A stretch of DNA of 64,000 nucleotides. It comes from Pocillopora verrucosa (taxonomy: Eukaryota; Cnidaria; Anthozoa; Scleractinia; Pocilloporidae). Position 1 is the first letter of the stretch. Each line of letters begins with the position of its first letter. The translations under genes were made by a program, and so were the position numbers. Positions 1 to 12,300 of this stretch are shown piece by piece. The stretch lies in the NCBI RefSeq assembly GCF_036669915.1, contig NC_089315.1:25814932-25878931 (forward strand), read 5' to 3'. The notes under the pieces were generated by a model that worked only from the letters and a program-made list of their open reading frames with translations, did no database searches and was not told the DNA's origin.

Positions 1-3000
1 ATACTTCAACTATCTTCATGGAATACGTTTTGGATACTAATTTAAACGGGTCTGAGCTCCGAAACAAATAATAGTATTTTGATAACATATGACCGTGTTA
101 ACTTGCTAATACTCGTACTACCATTTCATTAACTTAATTCATTTAACATCACCATTCTAAACTTTAACGGGACAGAACTGCCCATAAAAAATAAAATAAT
201 AATGAAAAATAATAAACAACAATAACAACAAGAGACGCGAGAAAAAAATTACGCAAGATGTGGTAACCCTTGGTTTACTTGAGGCTTTTAAGAATCTTTT
301 TTTCAAGTGAGGCGGTGGACAAAGCCGTGTCTTTCCAGTAATTTTTTTTTCGACCCCTGGGAACGAAGTTACTGTCGTTGCTCTGTGGAATAAAAAAAAG
401 GAAAGCTGTTTGGATGCCTCTAAAGTGCCTGTCCTTGGAGCGCTTTGTGGACAGCAGACAGACTCTAAAATGATGGAGAATAAAAAATTATGAGAGGAAA
501 GAGTTGAAATGACCCTCACTGCACTTTACATCAATAGACCCACTGTTTTCAGGAAACAGGAAATTGTACCCACTCAACAATGGACTAAGGAAGAGGGAAG
601 TCATTCGACATTTCATACTATGTAACTCAATATAAAAATCTTGTTTCTCTCTTAAAGGGCAATCTTTTTTTGGAATCGGTTACAAAAATATTTTTGTAAT
701 GATGTGGGGTCAGTTTGTGGATCTCATCTGAGACGAGCCTGTTACGCAAGGCAGTGGCTTGATAAGTAACGGCGCTGCTAAATGATATCACGGGACAAGA
801 AGCTGACGTGCGGAAATCTGACTCGTTGCAAAACGTTTGTCACCCAAAATTGACAAAATTTTCAGTGAGCGCAGTAACATTTGTCAATGCCACCTCCAGG
901 CTTTTCGGAGCTTTTTCGGTCCCTTTTCATAATCAGTTTCAAACAGTTTAGCTTTTTAAGAACAGTTTTATCAGCTTCAAAATGTGAAATCTTCAATCGC
1001 TCGATATCTCCTGAGACTCCGGAAGGTTGAAACGAAGGAATAACACGGAGTTTCATCCCAGCAATTTACGTTGCAGCGCTGCTATTTATGGACCTCTGTG
1101 AAAGATGCCAAAATTCCCAGCCCTTTACATATATCAGAGTTGTTCGGATCTACGAAGAATTATCGTATACGTATTTTAGACCGTGACTTTTCTGATCAGG
1201 AAAAATGAAGCAACAAATCATTCTCGTTTTGCGCGTACAAATCAATCCACGTCTGGGACATGGAACCCATCTTCGCTCACGTAACTGAATTGCTCGCAGA
1301 TTCAGAGAAATCTGAATAAAATAATCCATTGTGCCCTTAAAAAAAACAGGACTGGTCGGGAGAATTTTCCTTTTTATTTTAAGTATTATCAATTTGCTTC
1401 AGGGGTTTTCAATAATGGTGTCTGTCATGAGGGTTGGCCATGCCATGCCGATGCTCTTGGTGAAATAATGCGAGACTAGTACTTTTCCTACACGGGCAAC
1501 TCTGATTAGACTGCGAAAGTCTTCAGAAGTGTTGACAAGCCTTGTCACTCTTATCTGAGCTCAGATTATTTTGTTTTCTTGTGGCTGTTGGGTTTTACTT
1601 TCTACGAAGCATTATATTTGGCTATCAAATCTATAGGGGTTCAGTGAAAAAAATATTTACCACACTCCGAGGCAGACAGTCTTCGTTCACAATTATAGAC
1701 TAAAAAAGGAAAAAGAAAAAAATCCGACGATTCCGCGAGACACACCGATACGAAAATTGAAAACGCATAGAAGCCCTATCTGACGAAAATTTTCGAGACC
1801 CTTGACCTTACAAGTTTTCTAACAGAGTCAGAGATCGGGAGAATTCGCCACGCTTAACTAATAAGTTATAGTTTGATGACACGTTTTAAAGTATAGCATT
1901 CTGAAAGTTTTAGATATAGACGGCGGGAGTGGAACTAGAGGACCAGATCAGCTTGCACAGCCAACGTTTTCATAGCCTGGGGAGCAGTACACGGGATATT
2001 GGATCAGTTTCCTTTCAGGTCGAACTCTCGCAAGATTATTGGGCGCAGTTTCTAATTTTTGGGCCCGCCTTCGCTGTATGCCTTCGCGCTTATCCGCTAA
2101 GTTCATGGTAAACAATTTTATTCAAGGTATATATTACTAGATTCGCCATTAAAATTAAAAATTAAATCGGGGAACGTTTCGTTTCAGGAATAATTACGCA
2201 ACAACATACTGACCAGTAAGCTATAGCAGACGCACGCCATAAACGATGTATATTTTGCTTTGGGTAAGGCTTTTACCAGGCCTATCTTTTGTTCTCACAA
2301 AATTATATGCCTTTGGGTCACAAAACAGAGACAGTGAATAGGGGTGATTTTTATTGTTAAAGCCAGATGAAACAATGGCTCCTGGCCAATTAGCCAGATG
2401 CATCGCTCAGAAACCAGGCACATAGCCAAGTCAAGAGCTTATCTGAAACACCGTTCTGAGTAAACAAACACTACATACGGGAAACGGAAGCCTCAGGTAG
2501 TTATAGTAGCTTAATGCATGAAGGAAAATTTGGAATAACATGTGTCAATTTCAATTCCGGAGCAACAAGAACTTGCTTAGACTCGCGGCAAGTAGGAACT
2601 TGTTTAAGGCTTAATACTGAACACGCCAAACATATGGAAAAAAAGAGTTGCAAAAAAGAGGTTGTAAGCAGGGTCTTTTTTCACCTGAAGGAGAACGTCC
2701 TCTTGTATGGATCGATGATGTGATAAAACTGCGGGATCAGTGGTTTGGATCACTATTTGCCCAGGGTGGGGTGGGTACTCCTTAGAGTTCTTCTTTGGAA
2801 GACGCCGCTCAGTTCTTCAAATCCTGACTCTGTACACCTTTTTCGGATCCGTACCAGGTTTCAGTCGTAGCCTCTAAACTTTAAACAAATATTTACGCTT
2901 TGTTTTAGCTCGAATCATGCTTTCTGGTTACTTTCTTGTTCTCAATTATTTATTTGAAGTTGAAAACTGAGACAACCATCTCGATGCACTTTTCTGGTTC

Positions 3001-4405
3001 GGACACGACATCTACGAAAAAAGACCTATTAGTGAATATTAGGCAACAATGAAAGAAGTCACTGAAATAGCTAACTTTTAATCTAATCGAATGGTTTGGT
3101 CAAGTGAATCTGAAAAAGCCAAAAAAAGAGAAAAACTCATGGCTAACAATATCACAGCTTGAGGGGCAACACTTTAATATTTTGCGTGAGATTTTATATA
3201 CCTGTTCCACGTGGCTAACAAGTGAAGACAAGTATTAGACGCGTGCACAACACATCACATACCAGTAAAAAGAAGAAAAAGTCGTCAATATTGTTTTTGA
3301 TACAATGGATGTTTTGTACATGAGAGTTACAGTCGGCCGTTTAGTCAGTGTAGTTACTAACCTGTTCCAGGTGCTCGCGTAGCAAAAAGAGCGTAAAATT
3401 AAGGAAACGATAGGCTACTAACGGAAAATCGAAAACGAGGAATGTTTGGGCCAATTCACAAATCTCACTCGTTTGCTCACTCCTCTGTTACTGTCGCAAC
3501 ATTTACTATCACGCTTCGTTTTACTACAGTGGCGTAGCCAGAATTTTTCAAAGGAGGAGGGGGGGGGGGAATGGTCACGCTGTGTCAAAAAGAGGGTACT
3601 CCACCAGATTGTCATGTCAACCTCCACGCCGTGTTTTACTTGATGTGACAAATAAAGGCTTACAAAGAGGAGGTCACGAGCACCCTACGAACCCCCCTCC
3701 GCTAGCTATGCCCTTGTACCAACTGAACGCTTGAAACAGGCTTTGTTATCCCCTGGGTAAGAAATAATCGGCAAATAATTGTTATCGCTGATAGCTCCAA
3801 CTTACCGAGCAGACGTCACAAACAAAGACAACTTCACTCTGATGCTCAGACTTCTTTACAGGTTATCGGGGGATGAGGCTAGTGCGGGGAGAAAATAATC
3901 TCATACCCAGATTCTACTGTGTAACTGTAACTTACAACTGCGTGGCTGTGAAAGGTCTGTGTATGAGATTAGGGAGAGAACTCGCGCAAGCGGTGGGCAG
4001 CTTGTTTAAATCGTTGGGTGACCTTAGGAGGTTACAATGGCAAACTCTCTTAAACAATTTCAGGACTGGATGGTGTTCTCGAGTAACGCGGAAAGTTTTT
4101 CGTCTGCTTTATCCAATGAACCATCTGAATTGTGGACGGAGTGATCGCACAATTCCCCCCCCTCAAACCCATTCCGATGGTTTTTTTTCTTTTGGTATAC
4201 TCATCTTCAGCCATGCTCTGTGAGAATGATGGTGATGGTGGTGGGAGGGGGGGGGGGTGTCAATAGGATTTATTTACAAGTTTTTTTTTTTTTTCTGTTC
4301 AAAATTGTACGAACTTGAACAACTATACCCCTCCACAAACTTGTGTCCCCAGAACTGAACCTGAAAATTTTTATTAAATGGTCAAAAAAGGCATCCTACA
4401 CCTTG
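1..4405. other. gene-poor left flank
   Basis: I see no convincing gene here. Open frames are short, low in complexity and without splice-linked partners. The only element I can define is a hAT-like MITE at 3527-3716. Short homopolymer runs (poly-G near 4250, poly-T near 4280) lie just downstream of the AMACR stop. Part of the right edge is probably the AMACR 3' UTR. Confidence 0.5.
3527..3716. mobile_element. hAT-like MITE
   Basis: A 190 bp non-coding element begins CAGTGGCGTAGCCAG and ends in the imperfect inverted counterpart CTAGCTATGCCCTTG. CAGNGGCGTAGC-type termini are typical of hAT-superfamily DNA transposons. An 8 bp target duplication is not visible, so the ends may have drifted. 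Open frames across it on both strands are translations of this repeat, not genes. Confidence 0.55.
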
Positions 4406-7156
4406 TCAAAGAGAAGATTTCATGTCTATGTAATCAACCACACCCTTACTAATCAACTGTTGAATTTCTGTTCTTGTATAACCAATCTCTTGTAAAACCT
4501 CCACGGAATGTTCCCCAGTCTTTGGCTGAGGCCTGCTCTCACAACAGCCTGGTGTTCTGGACAATTTGGGAGCAGGAGTAGGTTCATATGCTCCATCACT
4601 CCAAATAAATGTCTCTCTTTCTTCATTGTGTGGTTCATAAGGTGCCTCATCCATAGTGAGAACTGGTGTTACACAAGCATCAAGATTCTTGAATAATTCC
4701 CACCACTCAGACTGAGTCTTTGTTAGAAACACTTTGGTAATTTCCTCTTTAGCCTTTGGCCATTGATCTATATCAAATTGAGATGGAAGTTTTTCTTCCA
4801 ATTGGAGCCCTAAAAAAAATTTATCACCTTCAGTAAAATGCAAACCTTATACCCTTAAAATCCTTGGAGTGATTACCTTATTGGTAGTTTATTTTGCAGG
4901 TCTTTAATTTTGCATTCATCTGAATTGCTGGAAGAAATTAGATGCAATGCAATGGTATTTTGCGGGGTTTATATTCCCAATTTCAATAGGCAAAAATGAA
5001 AAAAAGGCATTAAATTTTGCAATTCAAGTGTTCTTAACTACATTTTTCTCCCAAAATGTTGTAACTTTTGATGACTGGCCAAAAGTAAGGAATTTGTATA
5101 AATCTAGCGATTCAGTCAAAGATTATAGCAAGACTCTCTTCAAACCTTTACAAATTAAGGTCAGATTCATAAAATAATGTGGCTAAATTGAAGATCTTTA
5201 GAATACCTTTTGCTCAAGAAAATGGCCACTGCTTGTTTAAATAGCCAATCATCTGATTCAGTGGTATTCAATGACCAATCACAGCATTTAAAAATGTTTT
5301 TTTTTAATTTAAATTTACAACTTAATGGTGCAAAGAACAAATTTTAATGACAAACCTTTAATAAGATTTTGATAAAACTTGGGCTCAATGGCTCCAACAG
5401 CCATGTATCTTCCATCAGATGTTTGATATGTATCATAAAAAGGTGCCCCAGAATCCAACAAGTTCCTGCCTCGCTCAGGATGCTGCCAGATGAATCCCAT
5501 ATCAAGACTCTTGTAAATAAAAGATCCTAGATATGCTGCGCCATCAACCTTCAAAAAAAAGAAAAAAGTTTTAAAAAAAACAGTTATAAACAAAAGAAAT
5601 CTTTAAAAACTGACTTAATAAAATAAAAATTACTACATGAGGGTGACATGTTAACCACATGTGTAAGTTGATGGGTTAACAGAAAACATCAAGCACAGCT
5701 CTTTCTTTCATATTATTTATATCAATAATAAAAATATAAACAACACTTTACCATAGAGGCATCAACAACTTGGCCTTCTCCAGATTGAGATCTCTCAAAC
5801 AAAGCTAGCAAAATTCCAAAAGCACATGACAGTCCTCCACCTGCAAAATCTGCTAGAAGGTTGATGGGTGCAGTGGGTTTCTCATTCTTGCGTCCAAGCT
5901 TTGAAAGCAGCCCAGTTTGGGAAACATAGTTTATGTCATGACCAGCTCTCTTAGCATGACATCCTGTCTGGCCATAGCCTTTGAATTGTAATTAATTTTG
6001 CAATTCAGTTTTAAGCATGATGATTTTATTATTAATAACACCCTTAATATTAAGGAAAAAGGAATTTCAACTCCATGAACCATGAATGACAACATGGACC
6101 CATGTAATTACTCACCTCAGGAGTTGAGGGGTTAATACAGGTGAAATTAACTCAACCCCCTCTCTTTCGTGTGGGAAAAAAATCTAAATTCAGCATACAC
6201 CACACAGGTGAATAATGCTGTCGACTTTTGGCTAATTTAGAATTACCTAGCCAAAGAGACATCAACAGTTAAATTTTAATTTGGTATGTACTGAAATAAT
6301 TATTCATCTCAGTGTTGGTGAAAGTGGTAAATTTTTACCTCACCACTTTGCAACTGGGTAAATATTGTCCCCTATTCACCTCCACATTGGTGAGTAAGTG
6401 GACATAATAAAAATGACTTTTCAGAGCACCTCTATGAACAAACAAGTGTCTCTTGTTTTATAACAACAGCAAAATGCTCTCTCAACTTGAGTCAACTTTT
6501 GTAAGTTGACTATCATTGCATCATATACAAGGCTTGCAAATTGGGGAAAATAACTTAACAAATATCACCTCATATTACCTACTGTCTACTTTTTGATGAG
6601 TTGAATGTTTACAATCCACAGTGTTGATGTCACTTCACCAGCAGTGAATAAAAATTAAATATAGGTAAAAATCTAAACACTTGCTGTTTAAAGGACACAC
6701 ATCATGAATTTCATTTTGCTGTTGGGGGTTTTTTGTTTTGTTTTTGTAATTTTTGTTATTCCAATTACAGATTGTTGCTGTTGTTAATTACCGCAACTAA
6801 CACTTAGACTCTACTTTATAGAGACTACCTGTTAATCGAGCGTAAATTAATCTTGGATTATCTTTCAACAGTATCTCTGGTCCTAATCCCAATCTCTCCA
6901 TAACTCCAGGTCTAAAAGGCTCGATCAAAACATCGGATTTCAAGCACAGCTTACGCACGATGGCCATCCCCTCAGGAGTCTGTAAGTCTACAGATATGGA
7001 CCTCTTTCCCCGAGCAAGTCTATCGGTAGTGGACATAGTTCTTACTTTGTCTATTCGCGTGACCAACGCGCCGAAATCAGCTAGAATCATCCCGCAAAAC
7101 GGTGCAGGAGCAAGTCCTGCGAGTTCAACCACTCGAATACCAGCCAAAGCCGCCAT
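4406..7156 (-). CDS. AMACR: alpha-methylacyl-CoA racemase
   Basis: This CoA-transferase family III enzyme interconverts (R)- and (S)-2-methylacyl-CoA, as needed for peroxisomal and mitochondrial beta-oxidation of branched-chain fatty acids and bile-acid-type intermediates. Four exons join in phase: 6829-7156, 5752-5978, 5356-5548 and 4406-4809, giving 383 residues (human 382). The start is the ATG of [17 protein letters not shown], which aligns with the human N terminus. Catalytic residues expected for the family are present: His123 in AGHDINY, Asp153 in LLADFAGGG and Glu240 in GAIEPKFY. The protein ends in KSSL, close to the human KASL peroxisomal signal, so peroxisomal import is likely. Introns hold only repeats. 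The upstream neighbour CHSY is divergent, 2.1 kb away. Nothing looks broken. Confidence 0.95.
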
Positions 7157-9310
7157 CTTGATAACTAATCCGCTGGCTACTGGACTGCTGGCGAATTCCT
7201 GCCCACTTGACGGGGGAGGGAGGGGTGTCGTGAGATTTTGATTGTGTCGTGATAAAATTTTCCTGATCCACCTATAAGACTCTGTAGTTTTTCAATGATC
7301 TCTCCTAATTGGCTGACACTTTTCCCTAATCCCATCTTTGAACTCTTTCGGAGACGACTGATCCTCGCTCAGTTCCCTTTGAAAAGCATGTGATCCCCAA
7401 CATTCGCCTACAACCCCCATGTTGGCGATAAATCAGTACCGGTTCCTTGTAACAACTTTTTTCCGTTTTTTTTGTTAATTATTTTCGTCTCGCGAGTGGG
7501 AATATAATGATTATGCAAAAATATAATAAATACAGGGGGTTCTTTTTAACGGTTGCTCAAAGAAAATGTCGCATGCTTATCGATTAGAACGCGTGCTTTT
7601 TCATTCCCAATCAAACATTCGTCAGGTCAGAAAGAGGTCGGATATTTTTTTGCCATAAAGATGTTAACTCCCACCCGGGAGTCGAAAGCGATTTTGAGAT
7701 CTACCTCGGCTTCGTTGAAGACTTTCGTTTTCTGTATTTTATAAAATTTGCACAGATAAATTCCGATTTTCACCGAAGCTCGGTGATAAAGTATTTCTTA
7801 GACTGTAATCGCATACTGCTTCATGCTTCAACCCCGACTCTGACTCTCGATGGGGAGGATCGAGGGCGGGAATAAACCAGCTGTCGGCCGCAGTCGAGAA
7901 CTCGGGTGGATTTGGCATTATTCAGACTGAGGTAATTAGGAGGGACTTGAAAATATCTATTCAAGATCAGGAAATAGGATTTATACCCCCCAGTAACCCC
8001 CCTTTGAAGATTTTCAATTTTAATATGATTTCATTGACGATGTAAAGCCAGATTTAGAGGGGAGCGATTCAAGTCTATTCCCAGAATAGAGAACATTGCA
8101 TGACAAAGAAAAAAATTAATTATAAGATGAAAAAAAAGGAGAAAAAAAATGAAACGAAGTACCAGTACACTAATAAGAGTAGCTCTAATGAAATCACAAG
8201 CAGAGAGCCTTCGATCGCAATATAAAATATTTTTAAAAAGGCGAGGAAATTTATGTTCTTGATGTAACAACTTTCAGTGGAGCCAGTTCTGCAATTAAAC
8301 TTTTGACAGTTTGTATGAGAGCGATAAGACAGTCATATCAAAGTTGTGAGCCTGTCGATCCCTTGAAGTGAACACAAGCATCAGAGCATATGAAAGAATG
8401 TTTTGATTATTCACACTTGAGTGCAAAGCGTTTAATCCTCTTGATCAAGAGCTTTTCAAAATGACTGTCTTTGTTTGTTTAGGCTAAATTGGGGTTGAAA
8501 TCGAGGAACATTTTTGACATGACAAAATCACTACCCTTGGACAAGATCTCGCAAAGACGGAGAGTGCAAGTTATAGAGGGCTTTCCTGGTGCTATATTTT
8601 TTTAAGGTCATTTAGATGTAAAGATAGATGAATGATCGCCTTCTGGAAATAAATTTTGACATGAGCAGTTAGTTTCGGTTTGCCATGTATTTCACACTAC
8701 ATCGACCAAAAAGTGCTAATAGATAGAAAGAACAAAGTCATTTTGGCTGCTGGAAAGTTCAGTTTGACTTGTTGTTCCAAGAGTAGCTTTAATTACTGGC
8801 TTGTTGTCGTCGCTTCTTTTTATTTCTTTTCCGATCAGCAGAAGACGGTGCGAATTTATCGAAGCGTGGAAAAGCTTACTTCTTGTCGGTTCTTTTGTTA
8901 TGGTTGCCGGTGAAACTAGGCGATTAGCCAATGAGAGTCCTCGAAATGATTTATTTATGTCTCAATGGGCTTGAACTGGAGTCAACAATTTAAACAAGAA
9001 AAAGCGCAGTTTACAGGACGCTCTCGTGGCCGGAAAGATGGGAGAAATCAAAGTGCAAGAAAGATAAGCGTCCAAATATTTCGTTCCCTCGGAGACGGAA
9101 AGCTGGAGCAAATATTCGAGAATTTTGCACGTGAATGGTGACGTAAGGATATAGCAAACATGGCTGGCACTGAGAGAGCGGACTTCTTGAAACCTTTACT
9201 GTTCACTAAAATGTTCAGTCCCTGGTCCTTTATACCTTCGTAAAGTTCGAAGACTGCTAAAATATTTATCTATTTTCTAAAGTCTAGAAGGACTTTTGTC
9301 TTTGTAAGCC
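7157..9310. other. intergenic region between AMACR and CHSY
   Basis: This divergent spacer holds the 5' flanks of AMACR and of the chondroitin synthase gene. I see no coding exon. An inverted CCAAT box (ATTGG) lies near 7310 on the AMACR side, and an E-box plus CRE-like pair lies near 9130 on the CHSY side. The remainder is unique-looking AT-rich sequence. Confidence 0.5.
9128..9146 (+). promoter_or_regulatory. E-box and CRE-like sites upstream of CHSY
   Basis: CACGTG at 9128-9133 is followed five bases later by TGACGTAA at 9139-9146, a bHLH E-box next to an ATF/CREB-type half palindrome, about 165 bp before the CHSY start codon. The spacing suits a proximal promoter. Function is inferred from motif match only. 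Confidence 0.3.
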
Positions 9311-12300
9311 ATGAAATCTAGACATATGAGTATCAGAGGAGTTGTTACGATGTTTGGCGGGTTGATTTTTGGCTTCACTGTGGCATTGTTCCTCCGGCAG
9401 AATCTTCTGCCCGTCCAGTCGCGGCGTTGCCATATGAACTTTATCAGAGACGTACGGCCGAGCACATTGTCTAAAGAGCTTAACTCCAAACATTTAATCT
9501 TTATTGGAGTTATGACGGCTGAGATGTTTCTCGATTCGCGAGCGAAGGCAGTTCATGATACGTGGGGACGAAACGTCCCGGGTAAGTTAGAGTTCTTCTC
9601 AAGCGGCACGTCCCAGACTAAGATGGAATTACCCGTTGTGAGTTTACCCGGCGTGGACGATTCATACCCTCCTCAGAGAAAGTCCATGATGATGTTGAAG
9701 TACATGCATGACAACTATATCGACCAGTTTGAGTGGTTTATGCGTTCGGATGATGATGTTTACATTAGGACCGAGAAACTTGCAAGCTTTCTTCAGTCCC
9801 TAAATAGTTCTCAGGACATTTATCTTGGCCAAGCTGGAACAGGATCTAAAGATGAAAAAGGCTTGCTGGGTTTGGGCTCTGGAGACAATTTTTGTATGGG
9901 TGGTCCAGGAGTCATTATAAGCAGAAGCGTTTTGAAGAAGGTTGTACCTCATATCGAATATTGTTTGAAACATTTGCTCACATCGCATGAAGATGTGGAG
10001 GTTGGGCGATGTATTAAACGTTTTGTGGGGATTCCATGCACTTGGTCTTTTGAGGTAAGTTTTCTGTTCTTTATTTATTATTGCTATATTAAAGTTGCGT
10101 CGGTAGAGTGGAATGAACTCGCGTTACAAAGTATGCGGCGGAATTAATTTTAACATACTCACTGTTGTGGTCATGATCAAGAGATAAGCGGACGGCGGGG
10201 TGAACGGCGCAAGATGGGGAGGGGATGGGGTGTCTGAGTGCGAGGCGGTAGCTTAGTCAAATTGGGGGTCGAAAAAGACGGGGGCAAAAGTTATTTTCCG
10301 TGTTTTTCTTTTGTGTAGGTATCAAACAGAACATTTTTTATGTGATTTATCATGTCACAGTTAAACATGTCTGATGCAGGAAGTTCAAGCTCCTGTGTTC
10401 CTTATTTGCTTTTGATTAACACCTTCCCTCTGCTCACATTTAGACTTAATTTCTCTTTCTTTGAATTGTTCTGGTGTCTATAGAGATGTTCATAATAAAA
10501 ATAGTCACAGAATACATTTACAAAAAATTTCCATGATTACCTCAAACATTCAACACAATTATGATGATCAGGCTCTAATTTAAAATGATGCAGTCTGTGT
10601 CATTTTAAATTGTTACTCTGACATTTCTGTGAGTGAGAAATACAGTATATCTTTCTTTATCAAGAATTTAAACTCTTACTATGAATTTTCTTTTCTTATA
10701 AATTATAATTCAAAACAGATACTCTTGAATTGTGAGAGGGCATATCTATAGTGCTTTGGAATTCTTGTTTACTTTCAATAGCACACTGAAAACTAGACTG
10801 AGAAGTTCAGGTTTTAGAATTGACCAGGGCAGTTATGTTGAGTTCTTAATCAAGAATTTAAACTCACACCATGAATTCTCTTCTCTTATGAATAATAATT
10901 CAAAACAGATACTCTTGAATTATTAGAGCACTTATTTCCCCCCCCCCCCCGCACCACTAAAGACAATCTGTTGGGGTTTATGCCATTCTGCAATATCAAT
11001 GCTTCAGTTTATCCATCCTAAATTTAATTTGACTCTCATGAAATACAGCAAATACCAAGTATACTGAAATCAGGGTATACACTGCTTGAACAGCAACTAT
11101 TTTTGTGCTTCAGTTTCTCGTAAGTTACTCCAAAAAGTTGGTTTTCTTTACTGGTAAACTTAAATTGTTGAAGATATTGTAAAGTACTGTTTATATAGGC
11201 CTTTTGAATATTTGTGCTTGTGGTGTATGTGAATTGCTGTAGATAAAAAAGAAGATTACCTTGACCTTTGTAGTTTCTGTGATAATACATGCAGTTGGTC
11301 TAAAAGGTCTTAATTTTTTAAAAAAATTATATTTAATTGAATGCATGATTTGAGCCCTGAATTACCTCTAAGTTGTATCAAATTTAGAATTATCAACGGT
11401 TTTTGTCTTGGCTTGGCTCTTCCCATCTTCAAAGCTAAGAATTGAAATTCTATTGAAAAATTACATAACCCTTCTTAAGAACCTAAACAATATCAGTGTT
11501 AACCAGTGTTGATTAACATATGCAAGAAAAATTTAGGGCTAATATTTTTCTTTCTTTTGTGTGGGGGGAAGGGGAAAGAAAGCTTTGTTGTTTACTTTAA
11601 AATTCTTAGTTAAATTTCATGTTTTTCCAGCTGCTCTGCTGTTTCCCTCTCAAATTGATTATTTACTCAAAGATGTACAAATAGCACTTTAGTTGATTGA
11701 ATATTCAGACATTTATTTCAAGGAAGGCCCTATTGTTTGTTGGATAAATAGCTTTTCTAATTTTTCACAGTTTATTTTAGCTTCACAATGGTATAGCACA
11801 AATTCCAGATCATCACCAACAATTCATTTTTTTCATTTGCTTGTTTTCCCATGGCAACACTTTCAACTCTTAATTTAGGAGTTTTGGAACTTGCATATTT
11901 CTTTTATCAGGTTGTAAATGGTAGAAGAAAATTATTCTCCAGGAATGGTTTTTGAAAAAGCTTAATTATATGTTCAGGACCACTTAAAAAAAAGGGGTTT
12001 AGATTAATATTTTAAATTTATTGAGCATTATTTTAGGCTGTAGGGACACAAAAGATAGTAAATTATTTTTTTCAATCATATTTTTGCCCCAACCTTTGAG
12101 GATGGCTCATGGCAAATATGTAACAAGTTTGCTCCAGTTTTGTTTTTGTTTTTTTTTAAATTGCATTTTCCTTTAGTTCAATACCTTGAATTCAGAGTGC
12201 TTTCTTTACTCAGACTATTACAGCTAATGACGTTTTCATTGCCAAAACAAAGTAATATTGAAACTTTCACCATGAATTTTTGAAATGATGCAAATTGTTT

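Noticed and set aside
6960-7241. A 93-codon plus-strand frame over AMACR exon 1
   Set aside because: Antisense of a conserved exon; no independent feature.
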